Source: Gammaproteobacteria bacterium
GTDB taxonomy: Bacteria > Pseudomonadota > Gammaproteobacteria > Pseudomonadales > JADFDG01
NCBI GenBank assembly: GCA_018262975.1
Contig: JADFDG010000009.1
Span: forward strand, 91,505-155,504
Direction of reading: 5' to 3'
DNA: 64,000 nucleotides
Below the pieces are notes generated by a model. That model did not search any database. It saw nothing but the letters and a program-made list of their open reading frames with translations, and was not told the origin of the DNA. Positions 21,063 through 29,800 of the stretch are shown here, piece after piece. Positions within the stretch are counted from its first letter, which is position 1, and every line of letters starts with the position of its first letter. Position numbers and translations under genes: made by a program.

Positions 21063-22642
21063 CAGCGCGAACCCAGCCAGCGCAGGTAGTTGGTGTAACG
21101 CTGGTGCAGGTACTTGAGCTTGAGCAGGTCGTCGTACAGGTGGCCGTACAATTTGTGGCCACCACCCCATTCGGTGACCAGCCGCTCGATCTTCTGCAGC
21201 CTGGCGCGTACCTCGCCCGCGCCCAAGCCCTCCAGGCCGGCACTGAATTCGGCGGACAGCTGGCCGACCGGGTCGTCCTGGTCGAGGTTCAGGCGATTGA
21301 ATTCGTCGCAGGAAAGGTCGAACAGGCGGCGCAGCCAGCCCAGGCGATCGCTGCGGTAGATGCCATGGCCGGGTTGTTCGAAGAAGGGTGCGTCGAGGTC
21401 CGGCGCCAGACGGTCGTGCAACACGAACGGCAGCACCTGCCGGACGTCTTCGAGGCCCACGGCGACCTCGCCGCGGAAGTAGGCCAGCGCCTTGGCGTAC
21501 AGCAACAGCGACATCAGGGCGCGCACCGACAGGCCGTTGGTGGTCTGGCAACCGAGATCCTTCAGCCGGTCGCGACCGTTGTCGGCGCCGGTGACCGTGC
21601 TCCACTCGATGCCAGCCAGGCGCACGGTGTCCTTGGTCTTGTATTCGAACTGTGCACCACCGAATTCGCAGAACTCGAACTGGCTGGCGAAGAACTCGAT
21701 GCGCCGGCGTACGCCCTCGGGCACCTCCACTGCGCGGATGTCCGAATGCAGGCGATCGGTTTCCGCCGGGGTGAAGATGATCTGCGGCGGCACCATGGTT
21801 TCCGGGCGCACGTTTTCCTCGATGCGCGTCAGCAGGTCACCGAGGAAGCGCGGATTGAACGCCAGTGCCTGCACGACGACGTCGATGCGGTCGCGCAGTG
21901 CCTCGATGACCTGGTAGGTGCCGCCGCCCCGGTCGTCGTTGGCCGTCAGGTACCATGCGGCATCGGGACACTCGAACAGGTGGTTGAGCATCTCCGCGTA
22001 GTTGTCGCCCATCACCGTGAGCAGGGCGCTCTGGGTACGGGTGGGGATACGGTTGTATTCATCGACGATCTTCACGCGCATGCCCAGCCAGTCGCGCCAC
22101 GCGATGCGGATGTCGTTCATTGACTGCGCCTGGACCAGGTCGGCGGGCAGCGGGTTGCCCAGCAGGTCTGCCACGGTCATTTGCGGGTGCCCGTGCTGCA
22201 TGGCTCGGCGCACTTCCTTGACGGAATAACCGCCGAGGATGCCCATCAGGATGGCGCTGGCGGTCTTGCCTCGACCGGGGCCGCCGATGAGCAGGCACTT
22301 GCCGCGCGTGGCGAAGGTCAGCAGCGGCAGCAGTATGAAGCTGGAGTAGCTCTGCGCCGAGGGTAGCGTCAGTACGCTGCGACTGTCGCCGAGCGTGAAG
22401 GATTGCGGTGGCGCATCGTTGTATTCGATGTCGTAATGCGGGCTGATCACCGCGGAGTTGACGATCCAGAAATAGGCTTGCCGGAGTTTTTCGTCGAGCG
22501 CGACGCCGGTGTCGGGTGTCGCGTTGCCGGCTTCACCGAGGGGACCCCGGTACAGGTCGGCGACGTCGAACTGTCGTTCCGCCTTGCCTTTGCCGGGATT
22601 GGTGGGTGCCCTGGAAAGGTGCTGGAATATGTTGAATGCCAT
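21062..22642 (-). CDS. MoxR-type AAA+ ATPase
   Basis: A 526-aa AAA+ ATPase that heads the six-gene operon. Walker A is GGPGRGKT at 120-127, Walker B VKIVDEYNR at 190-198 (Asp-Glu), followed by the PTRTQSALLTVMGD segment and the sensor-like WYLTANDDRG. MoxR proteins act as chaperones for vWA-domain partners, here two genes downstream. The N-terminal 90 residues and the C-terminal 150 residues extend beyond the core MoxR size of about 300-350 aa. The ATG has an AAGGA site about 11 nt upstream. It is divergent from pncC across a 214-bp gap. Confidence 0.85.
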   Translation of the reverse strand: MAFNIFQHLSRAPTNPGKGKAERQFDVADLYRGPLGEAGNATPDTGVALDEKLRQAYFWIVNSAVISPHYDIEYNDAPPQSFTLGDSRSVLTLPSAQSYSSFILLPLLTFATRGKCLLIGGPGRGKTASAILMGILGGYSVKEVRRAMQHGHPQMTVADLLGNPLPADLVQAQSMNDIRIAWRDWLGMRVKIVDEYNRIPTRTQSALLTVMGDNYAEMLNHLFECPDAAWYLTANDDRGGGTYQVIEALRDRIDVVVQALAFNPRFLGDLLTRIEENVRPETMVPPQIIFTPAETDRLHSDIRAVEVPEGVRRRIEFFASQFEFCEFGGAQFEYKTKDTVRLAGIEWSTVTGADNGRDRLKDLGCQTTNGLSVRALMSLLLYAKALAYFRGEVAVGLEDVRQVLPFVLHDRLAPDLDAPFFEQPGHGIYRSDRLGWLRRLFDLSCDEFNRLNLDQDDPVGQLSAEFSAGLEGLGAGEVRARLQKIERLVTEWGGGHKLYGHLYDDLLKLKYLHQRYTNYLRWLGSR

Positions 22643-22856
22643 GCGATGGACAGTCCTTGTTCTGCGATGCGCCGGGCGTTGCCCACTCCGGGTTGCGAGG
22701 CCGGCCGGCGGACGTACAAGATACCCAAATTCCGCTCTGTTACGCGCGTGGTGATACCCGTGCCACCGAAATTTGCAGGGGGCGTGGTTCGGCCGGCGCG
22801 GGTTGTCCCCGGATCAGCCATAATCAGCCGGCGTCCCCTGCAGGAACCGGACCCTC
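22643..22856. other. Divergent intergenic region between the MoxR operon and pncC
   Basis: The region holds the promoters of both directions. On the plus strand CATAAT at 22819-22824 is a reasonable -10 for pncC, with AGGAA (22842-22846) as its ribosome site. On the minus strand TATCTT near 22726-22731 is a weak -10 candidate for the six-gene operon. No convincing -35 or operator was seen, and no repeats mark an integration boundary. Confidence 0.4.
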
Positions 22857-23357
22857 GTGACCGACCCGACACTGCTCCGTGACATCGACCGCCTCGCCGT
22901 CGAGGTGGGCGCCCTGCTGAAAAAGACCGGCGTGAAACTCGCGCTGGCCGAGTCCTGTACCGGTGGCTGGGTGGCGCAGGCGATCACCGCGGTGCCCGGC
23001 AGTTCGGCCTGGTTCGACCGAGGCTTCGTGACCTACTCCAACGAGTCGAAGATCGAGATGCTGGGTGTTGCCACGGCCACGCTGGCGCACCATGGCGCGG
23101 TGAGCGAGGCGGTGGTGCGCGAGATGGCGCAGGGCGCCATCCGGCACAGCCGCGCCCACGTGTCGGTGGCGATCAGCGGCGTGGCCGGGCCGGATGGCGG
23201 CACGCCGGACAAGCCGGTGGGCACCGTGTGGTTCGCCTGGGGCCAGAAACTGGGCTATACGGAGGCGGTGCGCCACCAGCTTACCGGCGACCGGGGCACT
23301 GTCCGCGCCCGCGCCGTGCTGATTGCCCTCGACGGCCTGCGACAGCGCCTGTCGTGA
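22857..23357 (+). CDS. pncC: Nicotinamide-nucleotide amidohydrolase (CinA C-terminal family)
   Basis: Deamidates NMN to nicotinic acid mononucleotide in pyridine nucleotide recycling; NMN arises as a by-product of LigA ligation. The 166-aa protein is the stand-alone CinA C-terminal domain with LAESCTGGWVAQAIT, the GFVTYSNESK segment and ISGVAGPDGGTPDKPVGTVW, all diagnostic. The GTG start has AGGAA ten nt upstream. It precedes recA, the conserved cinA/pncC-recA order. Confidence 0.95.
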   Translation: MTDPTLLRDIDRLAVEVGALLKKTGVKLALAESCTGGWVAQAITAVPGSSAWFDRGFVTYSNESKIEMLGVATATLAHHGAVSEAVVREMAQGAIRHSRAHVSVAISGVAGPDGGTPDKPVGTVWFAWGQKLGYTEAVRHQLTGDRGTVRARAVLIALDGLRQRLS

Positions 23358-23418
23358 CCCGGCGGCATTCTCTGCTCCACGGTGAACGCGGCCTGCCGCA
23401 TGCTCTCCGGACCGCGAC

Positions 23419-23440
23419 ATACTGTCCCTATTGACAGTAT
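23419..23440 (+). promoter_or_regulatory. LexA (SOS) box 1 of recA
   Basis: CTGTCCCTATTGACAG (23422-23437) is a perfect CTGT-N8-ACAG operator of the E. coli type, extended symmetrically by ATA on the left and TAT on the right. It lies 104 bp before the recA start codon and should bind LexA to repress recA. Confidence 0.9.
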
Positions 23441-23457
23441 CCGTGAACCCGGTGAGG

Positions 23458-23476
23458 ATACTGTCCATAGGGGCAG
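23458..23476 (+). promoter_or_regulatory. Second, imperfect LexA-like box of recA
   Basis: CTGTCCATAGGGGCAG (23461-23476) matches CTGT-N8-ACAG with one mismatch in the right half. Its left edge ATACTGTCC repeats that of box 1, and the centres are 39 bp apart, close to four helical turns. It may allow cooperative LexA binding or be a decayed duplicate. Confidence 0.6.
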
Positions 23477-23540
23477 TACAGCGGCCAGCTGCCGCGCACC
23501 GGCCACCCCCAGACAGCAGCCGTAGCAGAGGATGACCACG

Positions 23541-24578
23541 ATGGATGCCAACAAGCAGAAAGCCCTGAGCGCCGCCCTTGCCCAGATCGAACGCCAGTTC
23601 GGCAAGGGTTCGATCATGCGCATGGGCGACCAGGAAAAGCAGCAGATCCCGGTCATCTCCACCGGCTCGCTGGGCCTCGACCTCGCCCTGGGCGTGGGTG
23701 GCCTGCCGCGCGGCCGCATCGTCGAGATCTACGGCCCGGAATCCTCGGGCAAGACCACCCTGACCCTGCAGGTCATCGCCGAGGCCCAGAAGAAAGGCTG
23801 CGTGTGCGCCTTCGTGGACGCCGAGCACGCCCTGGACCCGGACTACGCCCGCAAACTGGGCGTGAACGTCGACGATCTGCTCGTTTCGCAGCCGGATACC
23901 GGCGAGCAGGCGCTGGAAATCGTCGACATGCTGGTGCGCTCCAATGCCGTCGACGTGGTGATCGTCGACTCGGTGGCCGCGCTGGTGCCGAAGGCCGAGA
24001 TCGAGGGCGAGATGGGCGACTCCCACGTCGGCCTGCAGGCCCGCCTGATGTCGCAGGCGCTGCGCAAGGTCACCGGCAACATCAAGAACGCCAACTGCCT
24101 GGTGGTGTTCATCAACCAGTTGCGCATGAAGATCGGCGTGATGTTCGGCAACCCGGAGACCACCACCGGCGGCAACGCGCTGAAGTTCTACGCCTCGGTG
24201 CGCCTGGACATCCGCCGCATCGGCTCGGTGAAGAACGGCGAGGAAGTGGTCGGTTCCGAGACCCGTGTGAAGGTGGTCAAGAACAAGGTGGCGCCGCCGT
24301 TCCGCCAGGCCGAGTTCCAGATCCTCTACGGCGAGGGCTCCAACAAGCGCGGCGAGATCATCGACCTCGGCGCCAAGCTGGGCCTGGTCGAGAAGTCCGG
24401 CGCCTGGTACGCCTACAAGGGCGACAAGATCGGCCAGGGCAAGGCCAACGCCTGCGAGTTCCTCAAGGAGCACCCGGAAGTGGCCTTCGAGATCGAACAG
24501 CAGATCCGTACCAAGTTGATGGACACCGGCATGCCGGTCGCCAGCGAATCCGAAGCTGACGAAGAACTGGATGCCTGA
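23541..24578 (+). CDS. recA: Recombinase RecA
   Basis: DNA-dependent ATPase for homologous recombination and the SOS coprotease that triggers LexA self-cleavage. From ATG 23541 the protein is 345 aa, beginning [20 protein letters not shown]; the upstream in-frame ATG at 23532 lies directly against the AGAGG ribosome site (23526-23530), so 23541 is better spaced. Walker A is [10 protein letters not shown], and [17 protein letters not shown] and the [20 protein letters not shown] loop L2 are intact. Two LexA boxes lie upstream. The stop overlaps recX. Confidence 0.98.
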   Translation: MDANKQKALSAALAQIERQFGKGSIMRMGDQEKQQIPVISTGSLGLDLALGVGGLPRGRIVEIYGPESSGKTTLTLQVIAEAQKKGCVCAFVDAEHALDPDYARKLGVNVDDLLVSQPDTGEQALEIVDMLVRSNAVDVVIVDSVAALVPKAEIEGEMGDSHVGLQARLMSQALRKVTGNIKNANCLVVFINQLRMKIGVMFGNPETTTGGNALKFYASVRLDIRRIGSVKNGEEVVGSETRVKVVKNKVAPPFRQAEFQILYGEGSNKRGEIIDLGAKLGLVEKSGAWYAYKGDKIGQGKANACEFLKEHPEVAFEIEQQIRTKLMDTGMPVASESEADEELDA

Positions 24579-25086
24579 GTCCACCACGGGCGGCCCGTTC
24601 ATTGACGGGGACGTGCCGCCTGGCAAGAACTCCCTGGTGCCGTCTGCTACCGGCATCCGTCGGGCTGCCATGGACTGGCTGGCCCGCAGGGAGTACGCGC
24701 GATGCGAGCTCGAACAGAAATTGCATCGACGCTTTCCTGACGCTACCGCGGCGATAGGCCCAGTGCTCGACCAGCTCGAGCATGAGGGCCTGCTGAGCGA
24801 CCAGCGCTTCCTCGAATCCTTCACCCGCAGCCGCGTGAACCGCGGTTACGGTCCGCTGCGCATTGCCGGTGAACTGCGCAACCGTGGCCTGCCGCCGCCA
24901 TCGCGTGATGCCACCGCCGAGGTTGACTGGCTCAGCGAGGCGCGCGGGGTGCGTGCGCGCCGCTTCGGCGAGGCCTTGCCGGCCGGCCCGGTCGAGCGCA
25001 ACCGCCAGATGGCCTTCCTGCAGCGCCGAGGCTACCCGGCCGATGTCTGCCGCAAGGCCTGCCTGCCGCCGCGCGACGACGCCTGA
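24571..25086 (+). CDS. recX: Regulatory protein RecX
   Basis: Modulator that caps RecA filaments and inhibits RecA. The 171-aa protein contains the RecX pattern: [20 protein letters not shown] at the first three-helix repeat, then [20 protein letters not shown] and [16 protein letters not shown]. It overlaps recA by 8 nt, the usual arrangement, so it is co-transcribed and SOS induced. The N-terminal 25 residues are poorly conserved and a later start is possible. Confidence 0.93.
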   Translation: MPESTTGGPFIDGDVPPGKNSLVPSATGIRRAAMDWLARREYARCELEQKLHRRFPDATAAIGPVLDQLEHEGLLSDQRFLESFTRSRVNRGYGPLRIAGELRNRGLPPPSRDATAEVDWLSEARGVRARRFGEALPAGPVERNRQMAFLQRRGYPADVCRKACLPPRDDA

Positions 25087-25125
25087 GGCTGGCATAATCC
25101 GGCCACGCCAGGCACGGATCACGCC

Positions 25126-26112
25126 ATGAACGACGTATCGCCCCCGCTGGGCATCTTTTCCGCCATCCACCTGCTCGCCGATGGCAGTCACCGCCACCTC
25201 GCCCGCGAGGAGGTGCTCGACTTCAATCCCGGTGACGGTGTGCTGTGGGTGCACATGGATCGCCGCAGCGAGGTGGTGCAGGCCTGGCTCAACGAGCACA
25301 GTGGCATCGATGCCATCGACGTGGAGGCGCTGCTGTCGGACGAAACCCGGCCGCGTGCTTACCGTCCGCGCCACCAGGCCAGCCTGCTGGTGATCCTGCG
25401 CGGCGTGAACAACCAGCCCGGCGCCGATCCGGACGACATGGTGTCCATCCGCATCTGGGTGGAGAAGCACCGCGTGCTCAGTTTCTCCTCGCGGCCGCTG
25501 GCCCCGGTGAGCGACGTGCTGGACATGCTCGGCACCGAGTATTCACCGTGCAACGCCGCTGAGCTGCTCGCCTCGCTGGCCACGACCATGGTGGCGCGCA
25601 TGGAGCCCGCCATTGATTCCCTGCGTGATGAACTGGATGCCCTGGAGGAGATCCAGGAGGACGGCAAGCCGGTAAGCGTGGAGGCGTTGCTGCGCATCCG
25701 TCGCCGGTCAGCAGGGCTGCGCCGCTACCTGGGCCCGCAGAAGGACGTGTTCCTGACCGTGAACAACCTGCACCTGCCGTGGATCGACATTGCCAGCGAG
25801 GAGGAGTGGCGCGAAGCCACCAACACGACCTTCCGCTACATCGAGGAACTCGACGGGGTGCGCGAACGGGTGGAGTTGCTGCATGCGGCGGTCAATGCGC
25901 GCATCGTCGAGCGCACCAACCGCGCCTTCCACGCGGTCACGGTGGTGGCGGCGTTCTTCGTGCCATTCACCTTCGTCACCGGCCTGATGGGCATGAACGT
26001 GGCCGGCATTCCCTTCGCGAAGAACGAGTACGGCTTCTGGCAGGTGATCGGCGTGCTGGCGATGTGGTCGCTGGTGCAGCTGCTGATCTTCCGCCGCATG
26101 AAGTGGCTGTAG
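25126..26112 (+). CDS. CorA/ZntB-family divalent cation transporter
   Basis: A 328-aa CorA-superfamily membrane protein: a large N-terminal cytoplasmic alpha/beta domain, a long helix, and two C-terminal transmembrane segments with the GMN selectivity motif in GLMGMNVAGIP. Length and the LSFSSRPLAPV-type region resemble ZntB more than Mg2+-selective CorA, so zinc export/import is possible; the ion cannot be decided here. CATAAT near 25097 (before ATG 25126) may be its -10. It is convergent with the DUF599 gene, 4 bp apart. Confidence 0.9.
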   Translation: MNDVSPPLGIFSAIHLLADGSHRHLAREEVLDFNPGDGVLWVHMDRRSEVVQAWLNEHSGIDAIDVEALLSDETRPRAYRPRHQASLLVILRGVNNQPGADPDDMVSIRIWVEKHRVLSFSSRPLAPVSDVLDMLGTEYSPCNAAELLASLATTMVARMEPAIDSLRDELDALEEIQEDGKPVSVEALLRIRRRSAGLRRYLGPQKDVFLTVNNLHLPWIDIASEEEWREATNTTFRYIEELDGVRERVELLHAAVNARIVERTNRAFHAVTVVAAFFVPFTFVTGLMGMNVAGIPFAKNEYGFWQVIGVLAMWSLVQLLIFRRMKWL

Positions 26113-26116
26113 CGGC

Positions 26117-26821
26117 CTACAGGCCCTCGCGCAGCGCCCGTGCCGCCGGCGAGTGGAACTCGCGACGATACAGCACCCAGATCACCAGCGAGGTCGCCAC
26201 CATGAACACCATGGGGTTGACCAGCCAGCCCAGCACCGCCAGCGCGAAGTAGAACGCGCGCAGGCCCTGGTTGAAGGCGAAGGCGGCCAGCGTGGCGACG
26301 TCCACCGCATGTGCCACGAAGCGCTCGCGGGTGGCGGCGTCCAGCGCCGGTCCGCCCTTGGGTGCCTGCGGGGCGCCGCCGACCATGATCGACAGGAAGC
26401 TGTACTGGCGCATCGACCAGGTGAACTGGAAGAACGCGTAGATGAACACCACCGCCAGCAGCAGCACCTTCACTTCCCACAACTCGCGCGAGGCCGGCGT
26501 GGTGAAGGGAATGGTGGCCAGCACGTTGATGGCCTGTTCGGTGCTCGCCAGCGTGGTCAGCAGGGCAGCGACGATCAGCAGCGCCGAGGACGCCAGGAAG
26601 CTGACGTTGCGCTCGAGGTTGGCGATCGCCGATGTGTCGGTGATGCGGTTGTCGCGGGCCAGCAGTTCGATCATCCACTGGCGGCGCCAGGCGATCATGG
26701 TGCTGGTGAGGCAGGAACGTCGCTTCGCCGCCGCCTGCACGTAGCGGGTGTAGACCATCCAGCTGGCAAAGAACCAGCACACCGCCACCGCGTCGTGCCA
26801 ACTGCCGAAGAAATCCGCCAT
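26117..26821 (-). CDS. DUF599 family membrane protein
   Basis: A 234-aa inner-membrane protein of unknown function. It starts MADFFGSWHDAVAVCWFFAS and has about four hydrophobic segments (LLIVAALLTTLAS, VLLLAVVFIYAFFQFTWS, VLGWLVNPMVFMVATSLV). The conserved WMIELLARDNRITDTSAIANLERN stretch between first and second segments is typical of DUF599. ATG 26821 is preferred because the upstream frame is unrelated sequence. It follows tamB on the same strand by 35 bp and may be read through from that operon. Confidence 0.85.
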   Translation of the reverse strand: MADFFGSWHDAVAVCWFFASWMVYTRYVQAAAKRRSCLTSTMIAWRRQWMIELLARDNRITDTSAIANLERNVSFLASSALLIVAALLTTLASTEQAINVLATIPFTTPASRELWEVKVLLLAVVFIYAFFQFTWSMRQYSFLSIMVGGAPQAPKGGPALDAATRERFVAHAVDVATLAAFAFNQGLRAFYFALAVLGWLVNPMVFMVATSLVIWVLYRREFHSPAARALREGL

Positions 26822-26856
26822 GTCGTGCAAGTCCTCCGCGGGGCAAGCCGCGTGGG

Positions 26857-29800
26857 TCAGAATTCGAAGGTATAGAAGACGTCCACCGCGCTCTCCAGGC
26901 CGGACAGGGCCTCGAGCATCAGCCGGCGCGTCATCTGCAGGCGCACCATCACGCTCTCGTCGCCGGTGAACACGCGGCGATTGTAGCCGACGAAGATGCG
27001 CTCGTTGAGGTTGGTGCCTACCTGCACTTCGGCTTCGTCGCCCTGGCCGGAAGTCGCCAGCTGCACGTCCTGCAGGCCGATTTCCCGTCCGGCCGCGCTC
27101 AGCAGGGCGCTGCCCTGGGCCACGCCCAGCGACATCGCGGCATTGGCCGCTTCGCCGCGCAGGTTGATCGGCCCATCGGCCGGTGCGCGCCCGGTGGTGA
27201 GCCACACCAGCGCCTGCTCGTCGGGCAGTTCCGGGCTGGAGTACAACGTGGTCTGTGGAGCGCGCAGCGAGCCGGTGAGGCGCAGGCCCACTTCGCGCAC
27301 GGAGGCGTCATCGATCTCGCGCACGGCCAGCGCGTCCACCAGCGGCTGGTCGGCCGGGCCATTGAAGATGATGTCGGTGTTCTTGAGCTTCAGTTGCTGG
27401 CCCAGCGCCACGTACTTGCCGTCCTTCACGTGCAGTTCGCCATCTACCTGAAGTGGCAGTTGCGGGCGGCTGCGTACGCGCAGGTCGCCGCCGAGCAAGC
27501 CTTCGCCGCCGAATGCGCGGAAGGAGATTTCCTCGCCGAGCAGGAAGTCGATGTCGACGTCCTGGTTGAAGGCGACGCCGCCGTCCCCGGTGGTCGCCAC
27601 CGGTTGTTCGTGCTGCACGATGACGACGTCGCGCGAGCGGCTCACCGACTGCGTCGGCAGCGACTTGATGTCGATCCGCCCGGCCGGAACCTGGACGTTG
27701 CCGCGCAGGGCGATGCGCGCGGGCGTTGCGTCCAGTTGCAGGGCCGGCACCACGGTGAACTGGAATTCGGGCGGCGAGGCAACGACCAGCGGTTCGCCGT
27801 CCAGCGTGCCGGTCCCGTGCCAGCTGCCGCCGGCGAGCGTCGCGCTCCCGGCGATGCGCGCCTTGCCCTTCGATTCGGGGGTGCGGAAGGTACCGTCAAT
27901 GTCGATGCGGTTGCCGTCGAAGCGGCTGCCGATGTTGATGTCCACCAGTGACACCGGCAGTCGCGTGAAGCCGAGCTTGCCGTCGCGCAGTGCCACGTTG
28001 CCGGCGATGCGCGGGACGCCGACGGTACCGTCCAGGCGGAGCGTACCGTCCAGGCTGCCGCCGATGTCACGCAGCTGGTAGGTGAAGGCCTCGGCCAGGT
28101 CCATGCGCAGGCCCTCGAGGTGGACCGTGCCATCCAGTCCGGAGTCCATGCCCGCCATTGGCGAGAGCGTGACCAGCGCACCGACGCTGCCAGTGTCCGT
28201 GCCCTGCAGCACGGCGCTGGCCGCCAGCCGGCGACGATCGCCGTCGACGTGCACGAGCAGCGTATCGACCCTGCCGATGTCGCGCGCCTGTTCGACCTCG
28301 TCACCACCGACCGTCAGGCGCAGCGGGCCGCCGTTCTGCACGGTGGCGGTGAGCGACGCCAGTTGGCCGGCCTGCCAGCGGGCATCGACGAAGCCACCGA
28401 TGTTGCCGGTGACGTCGGTGTCCAGTGGCAACAGGTCGCCGAGCAGGCGATCAACCGGCAGGTGGAAGAACTCGCCGGCCAGCTCGCCGTTGCTGCCGAG
28501 GGTGGAGGTGCGTGTCAGGCAGGCGCGCGCACTGCCATCGATCCAGCAGTGGGGCGCGACGCTGAGCGACTCGCCGTCCACCGTCAATGCCGGCGTGCCG
28601 CTGCTCTGCCAGCGCCAGCCGTCCACGTCCACCTCGCCGGCGGCGAGGGCACCCTGCCAATGCGTGAGCGAATCGCCCTCAAGGCCGCCCTGCAGGGCGA
28701 GCGTCGCCGCCAGCGGTGCGCCGCGGATGGCCGCCTCGATGCGGTGTTGCCCGCGCGTACCTGCGACGGCAAGGCGGGCACCGTCCAGTGCGTCGCTGCC
28801 GTAATGCAGCTTGTCGCTCGCCAGTGCCAGTGACGACGGACTCCTGCCGCCGTCGGCCAGGCTGGCACGCAGTGTGGCCTGCGTGATCGACAGGTCGCGC
28901 CACGCCAGCGCAAGGACGTCCGCGCTGGCATCGATGTCCGGTGCGCCCGGCGTGCCGCCCGCGGTTGCCGATGCGCGGATGCTGCCGGACAGTTCGCGGA
29001 AGCTGCGCGACAGGTCGGGGGCGTCGATGTCCAGTGACAGCGCGACGCGCGCAGCATCGAAGCCGCCGCGCGCCGCCAGGCGGTTATCGCCGTGCGCCAG
29101 TTGCAGGCGTTCGACTTCGGTGCGGCGGCTGTCACGGGCGAGTGCGGCATCGATGGCCAGCGGCAGTCCGTCCAGTTGCCCGTCCAGGCGCGTGTCGATG
29201 CTGATGGATTCGAGCGATTCCGCCAGCACGCCGCGGGTGGCGAGCGGGCCGCTCACGCGCCCGCCGAGTTCCGGCAGGAGGTCGTGCAGGCCCAGGTCGG
29301 TGAAGACGGTGTCGAGGTCCCAGCGCAAGGCGTCCTTCCACGCAACGGTGCCGCTCGCCTGCGCGCCGAACGGGGCGCTGCCTCCGGCCGGCGCGACGGT
29401 GTGCGCATCGACCAGGTCGACGTCGTCCAGGGTGGCGATGCCCTCGATGTGCCACGCGTTCGCCGGCAGCCTGACCTGGCGCGCTGGTCCGCCGGGCAGC
29501 GGCAGCGTGATCGTTGGCAGCAGCATGTCGCGACCGTCCAGCGCGAAGGTGAAGCGCGGCACGGTGGGTTCGCCGTCGATGTGCGCGGTGCCGGTGGCCG
29601 TGCCGGCGAAGGCCGGCAGCAGGTCGGTCAGGTCTCCCAGCGCGAGCGTGGCGTCGGCGTCCCAGCTGTTCCCCAGCGTGCCGCGCACGCGCACGGTGTT
29701 GTCGCCGATGAGCAGGGCGAGGTCGTCGAAGTGCCACCGGGCATCCTGCCAGCGCAGCGGGCCGCGTACGGACAGCGGCCATTGCCGGAAGGAACCCGAC

